A DNA stretch of 18,179 bases from JBKEAJ01 sp047972135. Lineage in GTDB: Bacteria; Bacteroidota; Bacteroidia; Bacteroidales; Prolixibacteraceae. The notes below the pieces were generated by a model. The model made no database searches. It had not been told where the DNA came from and saw only the letters and a program-made list of their open reading frames with translations. The stretch is taken from NCBI GenBank assembly GCA_047972135.1, contig JBKEAJ010000032.1:1-18179 (forward strand), written 5' to 3'. The translations under genes were made by a program, and so were the position numbers. Positions 6,492 to 14,851 of the stretch are shown one piece after another. Position 1 is the stretch's first letter. Each line of letters starts with the position of its first letter.

Positions 6492-9406
6492 TCTTTGGTA
6501 AATTTAAGTCTAAGAATTTCTCCTATCCACAAGACGATAGAGCATGCTGCTATAATTATTCCCCAGTCCGACCATTTCAGTGGTATGACATTGAACATCG
6601 TGCCACCGAATGTAACGATTAGCCATTGTCCGATTAAAATAACAAGTGCTATCATAAGGAAACCTTTCGATTGAGCAAGGTTTGCAAAGGCTGATTTTCC
6701 CGACATAAATGCTTTTGCATTAAACATGTTCCAAAACTGCAATATCACGAATATTGTGAAGAATAGAGACAGCTCGTAGGGTGTCAGTCCGCCCTCTGCT
6801 CGTGTGAAGTTTAAAAAGTTGCCAAAATAGCCGCTAATACTGAATTGCGACAGAGATTCTATATCGGCATGGCGGAAGTATTGCATCAAGCCAAGAAGTA
6901 GTATTACGAAAATTAATCCTACACCTAAAATCGCCCTTGCCATCGACTTGTTTATAATGAAAGCAGAGGTTTTTCGAGGTTTTTCGTTCATCACCCTTTC
7001 GTTGGGGGGTAATGATGCCAGAGCCAGAGCTGCAAAAGTGTCCATAATTAGATTTACCCATAGCATCTGTGTTACTGTCAATGGCGATTCTGTACCCAAA
7101 AACGCTCCGATAAGCACGATAAGGCAGGCTACGACGTTTATTGTCATTTGGAACAATATAAAACGTTGTATGTTGTGATACAAGGAGCGTCCCCACATCA
7201 CCGCACGTGAGATGCTGTGGAAAGAGTTGTCCAAGATAGTGATGTCGCTTGCCTCCTTTGCTACCGAAGTACCGTCGCCCATTGACAAGCCTACCTGTGC
7301 GGCATTAAGTGCCGGTGCATCGTTTGTGCCGTCTCCGGTGACGGCAACTACCTGACTGCTAGTTTGCAACAACTGCACTAGCCGTTGTTTATCCATGGGT
7401 CTTGCTCGCGACAGTATTTTCAATTCGGGCATGCGCTCTGTCAGTTTGTCGTCCGACATAGCAGCAAACTCAGTGCCTGTCATGTGGTTTTTGTCAGTGT
7501 CATTCTCCGCCCACAGTCCGATTTGTCGACCTATTTCCTTTGCTGTCCCGGGAGTGTCGCCGGTAACAATTTTCACCTCGATGCCTGCATTAAGACATGT
7601 TCTTACGGCTTCGGGAACTTCGGGGCGCACGGGGTCGGAAATAGCAACTATACCCAAAAAACTTAAATCAGTATTTGTCAGCCGTCCTTCCTTTATATAG
7701 GTGTCCTCATCGTTCACAATCTGGTATGCAAAGCCCAAGGTTCTCATAGCTTGATTTTGATATTCCGACAGCTTGCTTTCTATACTTTTTTCTAGCTCTG
7801 CTTTAGGCACTTTCCCCTCAGCAGTTTCAATATTGCTACACATGCTTAGGATTATCTCGGGAGCACCTTTTACGTAAATCACTTTTTTATTAATAGCCTT
7901 CGACATCACTGTTGTAGCCATATACTTGCGCTCGGTGGAAAAGGTTAGTTGCTCGACGACTTTGTTTTCTTCCCGAATAGGCAGATAATTTACGTTTTTG
8001 TCGTGCAACCATAGTAGTAATGCGCCTTCTGTGGGGTTGCCAAGAGCCTTTATCTTGTTTTCGTCGGAGTAGTCCAGGTAGGCAGTGGTGTTCGCCGATA
8101 TTCCTTCCTTGATGAGCTTACTTATGGTGTCGTCTTCCAAATCGGAGCTGGGCAGGCCATAAAATTTAGCCTCAAACACCCTCATTTGGTTTTGTGTGAG
8201 AGTTCCTGTTTTGTCGGTACAGATAACGGTGGTAGCTCCCATTGTCTCGCAGGCATGCATCTTTCGGACAAGGTTATTGGTCGACAGCATTCGTTTCATG
8301 CTCAGTGCTAAGCTCAGCGTTACACTCATCGGCAAACCTTCGGGGACGGCAACAACAATCAGCGTTACGGCTATCATTATGGTTTGTAAGAAATATGAAC
8401 CAAAAGCAATCCAGTCGAAATTAGAAAGATCATTCGATGTGAGATACATGATAATACGACCAATAATGACGAGCACAGCAAAGGTGTAGCTGGTTTTCGT
8501 AATTAGGTCTGCCAGCTTATCAAGCTGCTTGTTCAATGGCGTCTCCACGCTGCTGTCAATTTGCGAACCCTCGTATACTTTTCCGTATTCGGTAGCATCG
8601 CCAACCTTTAGCACTTTCATTATGCCATGTCCGTCTACCACTGTTGTACCACGCATTGCATGGTTCGACGGGTAAGTCGCGTTGGGGTTAAAATTTGCAG
8701 CTTCGGTAGTTTTCTTTATGACAGGTTCTCCCGTCAGTGTTGATTCATTTATTTGTAAAGATACCGCCTCCACTAATTCTCCGTCGGCAGGTACTTCCTC
8801 CCCTGTTTCCAGAATGACAATATCACCCACAACAATCTCGCGCTTAGTGATTTGACAAATATTTTCATTGCGTATTACTTTTATGGGGGTATCGTCATTC
8901 ACCTTGTTCAGAACATCGAACTTTTTATTTGCACTTACGTTAAAAAGAAAACCTATCAATGTTGCCAGTATAATAGCTATCAATATGCCCAAGGGTTCAA
9001 AAATAACACCTATGTGCACGTTTTCGTACATTGCAAACAAAACAGGAATGGCAATTATCGATAGAACGCAAGCAAACAGCGTAATGACAGCCCAATCGTA
9101 TCTTTTATAAGCAGTTTTGCCGTTTTCTATGGTTTTTACTTTGAAAAATCGCAGGACAAAACAAGCCGCCAGTATGCCGATAGGAATAATCATACCCTGC
9201 AGCTCCATCATCTCAAAAAAAGCAACGAGTATTGAAAGAAACAAAGCACCTAGAAGTATTTTTATAATTGGGTCGCCAAACATTTCCAGAAACTGTGACC
9301 ATAGCGGCTCTTTCTCGGGAGGGGTTAATATATTCTCTCCGTGTTTCTTGCGACTTGCTAATACCTCGGCATTAGTCAGTCCGGCATAGTGGTGTGATTT
9401 TCCCAT
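6488..9406 (-). CDS. Calcium-translocating P-type ATPase, PMCA type
   Basis: This P2B-like pump exports Ca2+ across the inner membrane using ATP. All P-type landmarks are present (972-residue numbering): actuator TLTGEP (about 224-228), M4 VAVPEGLPMS with the Ca ligand Glu356, phosphorylation motif CTDKTGTLT (Asp398), KGAPE (about 513), the hinge TGDGTNDAPA (Asp692, Asp696) and M6 WVNLIMDTF (Asn785, Asp789). About ten membrane helices follow the 4+6 pattern. The M6 sequence matches PMCA rather than SERCA, which suggests a single Ca site. The start at 9406 (MGKSHHYAGLTNAEV) follows the hpt stop after 1 nt; an ATG at 9451 in the same frame lies inside hpt and is less likely. There is no C-terminal calmodulin-binding tail. 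The stop is shared with the M16 start. Confidence 0.95.
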   Translation of the reverse strand: MGKSHHYAGLTNAEVLASRKKHGENILTPPEKEPLWSQFLEMFGDPIIKILLGALFLSILVAFFEMMELQGMIIPIGILAACFVLRFFKVKTIENGKTAYKRYDWAVITLFACVLSIIAIPVLFAMYENVHIGVIFEPLGILIAIILATLIGFLFNVSANKKFDVLNKVNDDTPIKVIRNENICQITKREIVVGDIVILETGEEVPADGELVEAVSLQINESTLTGEPVIKKTTEAANFNPNATYPSNHAMRGTTVVDGHGIMKVLKVGDATEYGKVYEGSQIDSSVETPLNKQLDKLADLITKTSYTFAVLVIIGRIIMYLTSNDLSNFDWIAFGSYFLQTIMIAVTLIVVAVPEGLPMSVTLSLALSMKRMLSTNNLVRKMHACETMGATTVICTDKTGTLTQNQMRVFEAKFYGLPSSDLEDDTISKLIKEGISANTTAYLDYSDENKIKALGNPTEGALLLWLHDKNVNYLPIREENKVVEQLTFSTERKYMATTVMSKAINKKVIYVKGAPEIILSMCSNIETAEGKVPKAELEKSIESKLSEYQNQAMRTLGFAYQIVNDEDTYIKEGRLTNTDLSFLGIVAISDPVRPEVPEAVRTCLNAGIEVKIVTGDTPGTAKEIGRQIGLWAENDTDKNHMTGTEFAAMSDDKLTERMPELKILSRARPMDKQRLVQLLQTSSQVVAVTGDGTNDAPALNAAQVGLSMGDGTSVAKEASDITILDNSFHSISRAVMWGRSLYHNIQRFILFQMTINVVACLIVLIGAFLGTESPLTVTQMLWVNLIMDTFAALALASLPPNERVMNEKPRKTSAFIINKSMARAILGVGLIFVILLLGLMQYFRHADIESLSQFSISGYFGNFLNFTRAEGGLTPYELSLFFTIFVILQFWNMFNAKAFMSGKSAFANLAQSKGFLMIALVILIGQWLIVTFGGTMFNVIPLKWSDWGIIIAACSIVLWIGEILRLKFTKD

Positions 9407-9407
9407 A

Positions 9408-9947
9408 TTAACAAAGCTGATAAATGTGTTTAAAATTTCGTCCCAGCCCATTGTAGTCCAGTCCGTAGCCTACAATAAACTTGTCGGGTATCTCCAGTCC
9501 TATATAATCGATAATAATATCGTTTTTCAGAGCATCGGGTTTGAAAAGCATTGTTGCAGTTACTACCTTTTTCACACCCAGCCCTTTAAGTTGTTCGCTT
9601 ATCTGCGCCAGCGTGTTACCCGTGTCTATAATGTCTTCGAGAATAACAAGCGTACGTCCTTTTATCTCCTCGCCAAAGCCGATAAGTCTTTTTACCGCCC
9701 CTGTGGAGGAGTCGCCCTCGTAGGATGCAAACTTCACAAAAGAAATCTCGGCACCTTGAATATCAATTTCTTTGAATATGTCGCTGGCAAACATAAAAGC
9801 ACCATTTAGCACGGCAATGAACAGTGGTTTTTCATCTTTCAAATCAGTATTTAAGCCTCTTGCAACTCGCTGAATGGCAGAATTCATATCATTGTAGTCA
9901 ATAAACTTTTTAAAAGTCTTGTCAAAAATAGTAACTTTGTCGGGCAT
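9408..9947 (-). CDS. hpt: Hypoxanthine(-guanine) phosphoribosyltransferase
   Basis: Hpt joins hypoxanthine or guanine to PRPP to form IMP or GMP in the cytoplasm. In this 179-residue protein the PRPP-binding motif is LVILEDIIDTGNTL, with the two acidic residues of the family. The flexible-loop region is VKFASYEGDSSTG, the pyrophosphate loop is VLNGAFMF, and the base-binding end is KFIVGYGLDYNGLGRN. The ATG at 9947 is the first in frame and gives the normal length. It is the first gene of the minus-strand operon, with a -7-like TACTTTTG about 28 nt upstream. It recycles bases released by the PNP encoded at the left of the window. Divergent from purE. Confidence 0.96.
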   Translation of the reverse strand: MPDKVTIFDKTFKKFIDYNDMNSAIQRVARGLNTDLKDEKPLFIAVLNGAFMFASDIFKEIDIQGAEISFVKFASYEGDSSTGAVKRLIGFGEEIKGRTLVILEDIIDTGNTLAQISEQLKGLGVKKVVTATMLFKPDALKNDIIIDYIGLEIPDKFIVGYGLDYNGLGRNFKHIYQLC

Positions 9948-9974
9948 TTTGTATTATTTCAAATTATTGAAAGG

Positions 9975-9982
9975 CAAAAGTA
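9975..9982 (-). promoter_or_regulatory. Candidate -7 promoter element for the hpt operon
   Basis: On the minus strand TACTTTTG fits TAnnTTTG. It would place transcription start about 20 nt before the hpt ATG. No clear TTTG is seen at the -33 position, so only half of the consensus is met. Confidence 0.4.
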
Positions 9983-10045
9983 ATTAATTCAGTGGACAAT
10001 TGATAATTGAGAGTGGAAAATGAAAAGTGTAGAATCAATAAAATA

Positions 10046-10549
10046 ATGAAAGCAAGAGTAAGTATAATAATGGGCAGCACCTCCGATATGTCGGTGATGG
10101 AAAAAGCTGCACAATTTTTCGACGAAATAGAAATCCCGTTCGAAATCAATGCTTTGTCGGCACACCGCACACCTGCCGAAGTAGAGAAGTTTGCCAAAGA
10201 AGCGAAGGGTAGAGGGATAGAGGTGATAATTGCCGGAGCAGGGATGGCGGCACACCTTCCCGGTGTGATAGCGGCAATGACGAGCCTACCCGTGATAGGA
10301 GTACCGATTAAAGCAAGTCTCGACGGTATGGATGCCTTGCTGGCAATAGTACAAATGCCTCCGGGCATACCTGTGGCAACGGTTGCAATCAACGGAGCCT
10401 TGAATGCTGCAATCCTAGCTACTCAGATTATGGCAAACGGCGATGCCGATGTACAGGTCAAAGTCGAAAGCTATAAATCAAGCTTAAAGCAGAAGATTGT
10501 CAAAGCCAACGAGGAGCTTGCAGGTGTTAAATACAAGTTTAAGGTTTAA
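10046..10549 (+). CDS. purE: N5-carboxyaminoimidazole ribonucleotide mutase (PurE class I)
   Basis: PurE converts N5-CAIR to CAIR in de novo purine synthesis. The 167-residue protein carries the class I signatures: IMGSTSDMSVM (residues 8-18), the catalytic His40 in SAHRTPAEV, GAGMAAHLPGVIAAMTSLPV and IVQMPPGIPVATVAI. The open frame extends upstream to a TTG at 10007, but the ATG at 10046 gives the normal start (MKARVSIIMG). The stop lies 3 nt before upxY, so both genes are probably on one transcript. No promoter with a full Bacteroidota consensus is visible in the 98-bp hpt-purE gap, which includes a CAATTGATAATTG near-palindrome. Confidence 0.96.
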   Translation: MKARVSIIMGSTSDMSVMEKAAQFFDEIEIPFEINALSAHRTPAEVEKFAKEAKGRGIEVIIAGAGMAAHLPGVIAAMTSLPVIGVPIKASLDGMDALLAIVQMPPGIPVATVAINGALNAAILATQIMANGDADVQVKVESYKSSLKQKIVKANEELAGVKYKFKV

Positions 10550-10552
10550 AAG

Positions 10553-11053
10553 ATGTCCACCGACCATCAACCACCGACCACCGACCACCGTTCATGGTAC
10601 GCCGTATATGTACGTTCTCGCTGCGAGAAAAAAGTCAATGAAAGTCTCACCCAGCAGGGGATAGAGAATTATCTACCTCTGATAACAGAAGTGCGACAAT
10701 GGAGCGATAGGAAGAAAAAAGTCACTGTGCCGGCTATCTCCTGTTATGTTTTTGTGAAAGTTACTGAAAAACAGAAGCCCAGTGTGTTGCAAAGTGATAA
10801 TGTTGTAGCTTTTGTCAGCGAAAACAGGGTCAACAAAGTTATTCCCGAGCGGGAGATAAATGCCATGAAGCAGGCCTTGTCGAGCAGCAAGACGGAGGTG
10901 TCCTTCACAAAAGAGACCGAACTTGGCGAGAAAGTACTGATAGAAAGCGGACCGATGAAGGGCTACGAGGGTGTTGTCATCAGCAAAATGGGGAAGACAA
11001 AATATCTGATAAAGCTCGACGAAGTAGGTTACAATATGATTGTGGAATACTAA
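10553..11053 (+). CDS. upxY: UpxY-family transcription antiterminator (NusG paralogue)
   Basis: UpxY proteins ride on RNA polymerase and prevent premature termination in capsule operons of Bacteroidota. In this 166-residue protein the NGN domain runs from SWYAVYVRSRCEKKV (about residue 14) to ISCYVFVKV, and the C-terminal KOW-like domain covers about residues 123-166 (GEKVLIESGPMKGYEGVV). The ATG at 10553 is the only initiator in reach. The first 13 residues (STDHQPPTTDHRS) come from a low-complexity ACCGACCAC-type stretch and look like a recent extension. Unlike classical loci, where upxY is the first gene after a leader, here it follows purE by 3 nt. No UpxZ partner is present. An AT-rich 7-bp inverted repeat (11050-11069) overlaps the stop. 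Confidence 0.9.
   Translation: MSTDHQPPTTDHRSWYAVYVRSRCEKKVNESLTQQGIENYLPLITEVRQWSDRKKKVTVPAISCYVFVKVTEKQKPSVLQSDNVVAFVSENRVNKVIPEREINAMKQALSSSKTEVSFTKETELGEKVLIESGPMKGYEGVVISKMGKTKYLIKLDEVGYNMIVEY
10557..10590. repeat. Low-complexity ACCGACCAC-type repeat inside the upxY 5' end
   Basis: Degenerate tandem units of ACCGACCAC make up this stretch. The same words appear between genes at 14681-14699 and 14737-14756, so here an intergenic-type sequence has been taken into a reading frame. Confidence 0.6.
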
Positions 11054-11078
11054 AAAATACTATTTTTAGCTTCTAGTG

Positions 11079-11111
11079 TTTGGAAATAGTGTTGTTTATG
11101 TGTTATCTTTG
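11079..11111 (+). promoter_or_regulatory. Promoter of the polysaccharide export genes (wza-like gene)
   Basis: TTTG at 11079-11082 and TATCTTTG at 11104-11111 are separated by 21 nt. This is a full match to the Bacteroidota sigma-ABfr consensus (TTTG, 19-21 nt, TAnnTTTG). The predicted start near 11117 leaves a leader of about 25 nt before the ATG at 11143. It lies downstream of upxY, so the export genes need not depend on the purE-upxY transcript. Confidence 0.7.
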
Positions 11112-11142
11112 TGTATCATAAAGAAAAGTAAATTATAACAGA

Positions 11143-13548
11143 ATGCTAAAAAAACTACTTATATTAGTTTGTGCCTTTGTATTGTTTTGTGAGGTTCAGG
11201 CTCAGATGCCTTCGAACTTCAAAAATGTGGATGTGCAGGAGTTGTCCGATGCGCAAATAAGAAAGGTTAAAGAGCAAATTCAGAAACAAGGACTTACCAA
11301 CACCGAAGCAATGGAGTTGGCAAAGGCACGTGGAGCCAGCGAGTTGCAAATTTCGCAGCTAATGGCTCGCATCGATGCATTGTCGACAGAGCAACCTGTT
11401 CCCACAGTCCCGGTGGCAGAGGAGACTAAGGACGACACTCAGACTACAAGCAAGAAAGAAGATGTCGAAGTAGATTTGAATATCTTTGGAACAAGTTTTT
11501 TCAATAAAAAGGCTTTGACATTCCAACCCAATCTCAATGCACCCGTCAGCCCTTCATATATATTGGGTGTCGGCGATCAACTGTCAGTAAATATATGGGG
11601 TATCTCCGAACAGACTTACTCTTTATCTGTTGGTCGCGACGGCAACGTTGTTATTCCTCGTGTCGGCAGGATAATGGTTAGAGGTAAGACCTTGGCGTCG
11701 GTAGAGAAAAGTATAGTTGCTCGCCTAAGTTCTGTTTATAGTGATTTAAACAGTTCTAACCCACGCACTTATGCTTCTGTGACACTTTCGAAGCTAAGAA
11801 GTATCAACGTCAATATAATCGGCGATGTTTATATGCCCGGCACTTACACCCTATCGGGGGCAACGTCCTTGTTCAATGCACTGTACAATAGTGGAGGACC
11901 TAACGCTACGGGGTCATTTAGGAAGATTCAAGTTGTCCGTGACGGAGAGCAGATAGGCGAGTTTGATGTTTACGACTACATCGTTAATGGCAATACGAAT
12001 GTCAACATACCATTGGAGGATAATGACCTAATTCTTGTTCCACCCCACTTGAATCACGTGAACGTTGGTGGAGAATTTCAGAAAACAGGGATATTTGAGC
12101 TGAAAGATGGTGAAACTATTGAAAATTTATTGAACTACACAGGAGGATTTTCTTCCTCTGCAGACAAGAGCATGGTGACGGTCGACAGATTTGGCGACGA
12201 TGGGCGTTTCATCAAAAGTGTCGATAGCAAATTGTTCGACAGTTTTATTTTAAAAGGTGGTGACTCTGTATCATGTGCTGGTGCTATTGCCAGATATCAG
12301 AATAGGATAATACTCGACGGAGCCGTTTATCGACCGGGCGTTTACGAGCTGACAGATAATCTTACATTGAAAGAGCTGATAGAGAAAGCTAGCGGTTTGA
12401 CCGAAGATGCTTTTATGGGCAGAGTAATAATCTCCCGCCTCAATAGAGACTATACAAAAAAGAGCATGTCCTTAAATCTAGGCAGCGTTATGTCGGGTGA
12501 TAATGATATTCCACTGATGCGCGAAGATTCTATAAGAGTATATTCCATTTTCGAGCTGGAAGAGAAAAAGGTTGTATCGGTATACGGAGAGGTGCAAAAG
12601 CCTACTACGGTAGATTATCGGGAGGGGCTAACACTAATGGATGTAATCACTTCTGCGGGAGGACTTAAAGAATCGGCATCGGAATCCTTTGTTGAGGTTT
12701 ACAGGCGTTTATCCTACGAAGAAGCCGAACAGGTCTCCGATGATATGGGGCATGTTTATTCTTTCTCTATAAGTCGTAATTTAGAACTTGGTGGTGCTGC
12801 CGACGAATTTGTTTTGCAGCCTTTCGACAGGGTGTTCATCAAGAAGTCTCCATCTTTCGACGAGGGGGCAATGATTAGCATCACGGGCGAGATTAAATAT
12901 CCGGGAGTGTACTCCTTACAATCTAAAAAGGAGAGAGTCTCGGATGTGTTGGACAGAGCTGGAGGTTTGACGGAGTATTCATACATGGAGGGGGCGATGA
13001 TACTCCGCAAGGATTGGGGAACGCCCAAGCAAGAACGTCTAGCCGAAGACATGGCAAAATCAGGAGATAGTATTGGTGTAGTTAGTTCTCAATATAACGA
13101 AATAGCAATAGACCTAGCGAAGATTACGAACAACCCATCTAGTCCAGAGAATATATATCTGGAAGATGGCGACGAGATAGTCATCCCTCGCTATAATGCA
13201 ATAGTCTCTGTGCATGGAGCTGTACTCAGTCCTTCGGCATCACTTTTTGAGGGGGCATCGTTGAAGAAATACATCGATAAGTCCGGAGGTTTTGACACCT
13301 ACGCTCAGAAACGAAAAACTTATGTTCTTTACTCTAATGGCGATGCTGCCGGAACCAAGAGTTTTCTGGGAATAAAGACTTATCCTAAGGTAACGGCAGG
13401 AGCTAAAATCTATGTGCCAGAGAAACCCTTGTCAGCAAGAGAGGGTAAAGTGTCGCTAGGTGAGATTATCGGACTTACGGGAGCATTGGCATCAGTAACG
13501 CTGTCCATCGTGTCGGTAGTAATTCTTATTCAGAATCAAAATAAATAG
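11143..13548 (+). CDS. Wza-like outer-membrane polysaccharide export protein with multiple SLBB domains
   Basis: This is an 801-residue polysaccharide export protein, thought to form the periplasmic/outer-membrane channel for capsule or exopolysaccharide. A signal peptide (MLKKLLILVCAFVLFCEVQA) is followed by a charged helical region (to about 110). The Poly_export domain is at about 135-210 (SYILGVGDQLSVNIWG, GNVVIPRVGRI). About six SLBB beta-grasp repeats follow, each with a G-x-P-G-x-Y-like turn: near 226 (GDVYMPGTY), 310, 393 (GAVYRPGVY), 482, 582 (GEIKYPGVY) and 691. The C-terminus has a hydrophobic helix (LTGALASVTLSIVSVVILI). It is about twice the length of E. coli Wza, as is common in Bacteroidota. 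Cys16 is not in a clear lipobox. The gene has its own promoter and is followed after 3 nt by the Wzz gene. Confidence 0.93.
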   Translation: MLKKLLILVCAFVLFCEVQAQMPSNFKNVDVQELSDAQIRKVKEQIQKQGLTNTEAMELAKARGASELQISQLMARIDALSTEQPVPTVPVAEETKDDTQTTSKKEDVEVDLNIFGTSFFNKKALTFQPNLNAPVSPSYILGVGDQLSVNIWGISEQTYSLSVGRDGNVVIPRVGRIMVRGKTLASVEKSIVARLSSVYSDLNSSNPRTYASVTLSKLRSINVNIIGDVYMPGTYTLSGATSLFNALYNSGGPNATGSFRKIQVVRDGEQIGEFDVYDYIVNGNTNVNIPLEDNDLILVPPHLNHVNVGGEFQKTGIFELKDGETIENLLNYTGGFSSSADKSMVTVDRFGDDGRFIKSVDSKLFDSFILKGGDSVSCAGAIARYQNRIILDGAVYRPGVYELTDNLTLKELIEKASGLTEDAFMGRVIISRLNRDYTKKSMSLNLGSVMSGDNDIPLMREDSIRVYSIFELEEKKVVSVYGEVQKPTTVDYREGLTLMDVITSAGGLKESASESFVEVYRRLSYEEAEQVSDDMGHVYSFSISRNLELGGAADEFVLQPFDRVFIKKSPSFDEGAMISITGEIKYPGVYSLQSKKERVSDVLDRAGGLTEYSYMEGAMILRKDWGTPKQERLAEDMAKSGDSIGVVSSQYNEIAIDLAKITNNPSSPENIYLEDGDEIVIPRYNAIVSVHGAVLSPSASLFEGASLKKYIDKSGGFDTYAQKRKTYVLYSNGDAAGTKSFLGIKTYPKVTAGAKIYVPEKPLSAREGKVSLGEIIGLTGALASVTLSIVSVVILIQNQNK

Positions 13549-13551
13549 ATT

Positions 13552-14673
13552 GTGGCGGAGAACACTGAAAATATAAACGAACAAAGGCAGGTTCAGGAGG
13601 ACGAGATAGACCTTCTAGCATTGGCAAAGCAGATATGGAAGCGTCGTGTTTTCATTATCATTGTCACAGGAGTATTTTTTGTTTTAGGGCTGATAGTTGC
13701 CATCACCTCGTCGAAGGTCTATACTGCTGAGACAACTTTTATAGTACAGACGGCAAGCAGTTCTTCAGGAGGAGGCAACTTGGCAGGGCTAGCGTCTTTG
13801 GCAGGGATAAACTTGGGCAGCCAGAGTTCCGGATCGGAAGAACTTAGTCCCACCTTGTACCCTATGCTTATTAGCAGCACTCCTTTCCAGCTAAAGCTGA
13901 TGAAAGAGGAGTTCTTTTTTAGCGATATCGATAAAACCATGAGTTTGGAGAGCTATCTGGCAGAAAATTCCAAGCCCTCCGCCATGTCGGTGGTGAAAAA
14001 ATATACAATCGGTTTGCCGGGACTTATCTTTGGAGCAAAAGAGGAAGAGGGAGATGGCTCTTCTGCATCGTCTGGCGACAAGCTGCTGGTGCTAACAAAA
14101 GAGGAGCGAGAAGCAAAGGACTTTCTTACCGAAAATTTGTCCATCGAGCTAAACGATAAGGACGGCTATATCACCTTATCGTCGAACACCGGTAACCCCG
14201 TGTTTGCCGCACAGTTGGTAGACAAGACTTATGCCATGCTGCAAGGCGAGATCTTAGACAGCAAAACGGCAACAGCCAAGCAGAAGCTAGAGTTTGTCAA
14301 TAAGCTCTACGAAGAGAAGAAAAAAGAATATACTAAAGCACAGCTCACTCTAGCAAGCTACAGAGACCGGCACTCCAATGTGATTTCTGCAAGAGCACAG
14401 ACCGAAGAGCAACGGCTAGAAAATGAGTATCAATTGGCATTTAGCGTATTTTCGGAGCTAGCAAAGCAAAGAGAGCAAGCAAAACTGAAAGTGCAGGACG
14501 ACACTCCTATATTAAAAATAGTAGAGCCTGTCAGTGTACCAAAGTTTCCGTCGAAGCCCAATAAGATGCTGATAATTATAATCTTTATTTTCTTGGGTGG
14601 CGTATTGAGTGTGGGTTTTGTATTCTTACAGAGCTTCCTGAGCAAAGCAAAAGAGCGCTGGAAAGAGATTTGA
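13552..14673 (+). CDS. Wzz-type polysaccharide chain-length determinant (co-polymerase)
   Basis: This 373-residue inner-membrane protein controls polysaccharide chain length or bridges polymerase and exporter. Two membrane helices bracket a periplasmic domain: residues about 32-53 (RRVFIIIVTGVFFVLGLIVA) and about 340-362 (MLIIIIFIFLGGVLSVGFVF). The proline-rich segment VPKFPSKPNK before the second helix is the usual Wzz signature. A coiled-coil-prone stretch is present at about 240-310. No cytoplasmic tyrosine-kinase domain is attached, as the protein ends about 15 residues after the second helix. The initiator is GTG at 13552; no ATG is available near the N-terminus. It begins 3 nt after the wza-like gene, so the two form an operon. 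Confidence 0.92.
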   Translation: MAENTENINEQRQVQEDEIDLLALAKQIWKRRVFIIIVTGVFFVLGLIVAITSSKVYTAETTFIVQTASSSSGGGNLAGLASLAGINLGSQSSGSEELSPTLYPMLISSTPFQLKLMKEEFFFSDIDKTMSLESYLAENSKPSAMSVVKKYTIGLPGLIFGAKEEEGDGSSASSGDKLLVLTKEEREAKDFLTENLSIELNDKDGYITLSSNTGNPVFAAQLVDKTYAMLQGEILDSKTATAKQKLEFVNKLYEEKKKEYTKAQLTLASYRDRHSNVISARAQTEEQRLENEYQLAFSVFSELAKQREQAKLKVQDDTPILKIVEPVSVPKFPSKPNKMLIIIIFIFLGGVLSVGFVFLQSFLSKAKERWKEI

Positions 14674-14674
14674 T

Positions 14675-14691
14675 AGTGGTCTGTGACCACT
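14675..14691 (+). terminator. Hairpin just after the Wzz gene, possible terminator
   Basis: AGTGGTC (14675-14681) and GACCACT (14685-14691) form a perfect 7-bp stem with a 3-nt loop, starting 2 nt after the stop. An AT-rich ATTTTATTTG follows about 15 nt later rather than a direct T-tract. The words also belong to the dispersed GACCAC repeats, so a terminator role is uncertain. Confidence 0.4.
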
Positions 14692-14714
14692 GATCACTAT
14701 TCAAATTTTATTTG

Positions 14715-14722
14715 TACCTTTG
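14715..14722 (+). promoter_or_regulatory. Candidate -7 promoter element for ugd
   Basis: TACCTTTG fits TAnnTTTG, but no TTTG is found 19-21 nt upstream. If used, the leader before ugd would be about 125 nt and would include the 30-bp repeat. Confidence 0.3.
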
Positions 14723-14808
14723 AGGCTGTTACTTAATCACCGACCACTCACCACTGTTGGGACTGAGGAGGCGGAGCTGTACCAAAGAGGGAGTTAACCA
14801 CCACCCCC

Positions 14809-14838
14809 GCACCGTTGAGAGTTGCAGGATGCCGAATG
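14809..14838 (+). repeat. 30-bp pre-gene repeat, copy 1 (before ugd)
   Basis: It matches 17285-17314 at 27 of 30 bases (shared GCACCGTTG, TTGCAGGAT and CCGAATG blocks). Similarity continues weakly into the flanking C-rich and AATAAAT bases. It ends 13 nt before the ugd ATG. Confidence 0.85.
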
Positions 14839-14851
14839 TAATAAATTAAAA

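Larger units (their letters stand above)
14674..14851. other. Intergenic region between the Wzz gene and ugd
   Basis: No gene is seen. The region holds the hairpin at 14675-14691, a second GACCAC-rich stretch at 14737-14756, a single -7-like TACCTTTG at 14715-14722 and the 30-bp repeat at 14809-14838, which recurs before the pseB-like gene. Confidence 0.6.

Noticed and set aside
9407..9451. Ca2+ ATPase start at the ATG at 9451
   Set aside because: It would overlap hpt by 44 nt and add 15 residues not typical of the family. The ATG at 9406 lies 1 nt after the hpt stop and gives the usual N-terminus.
10007..10045. Extended purE start at TTG (10007)
   Set aside because: The added residues are encoded by intergenic AT-rich words and the normal PurE N-terminus begins at the ATG at 10046.
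9964..10392. 142-codon minus-strand frame across the hpt-purE gap and purE
   Set aside because: It is antisense to purE, and its tail is only a translation of the AT-rich intergenic words.
13552..14673. Wzz fused to a tyrosine autokinase
   Set aside because: The protein ends soon after the second membrane helix and has no Walker motifs or tyrosine cluster.
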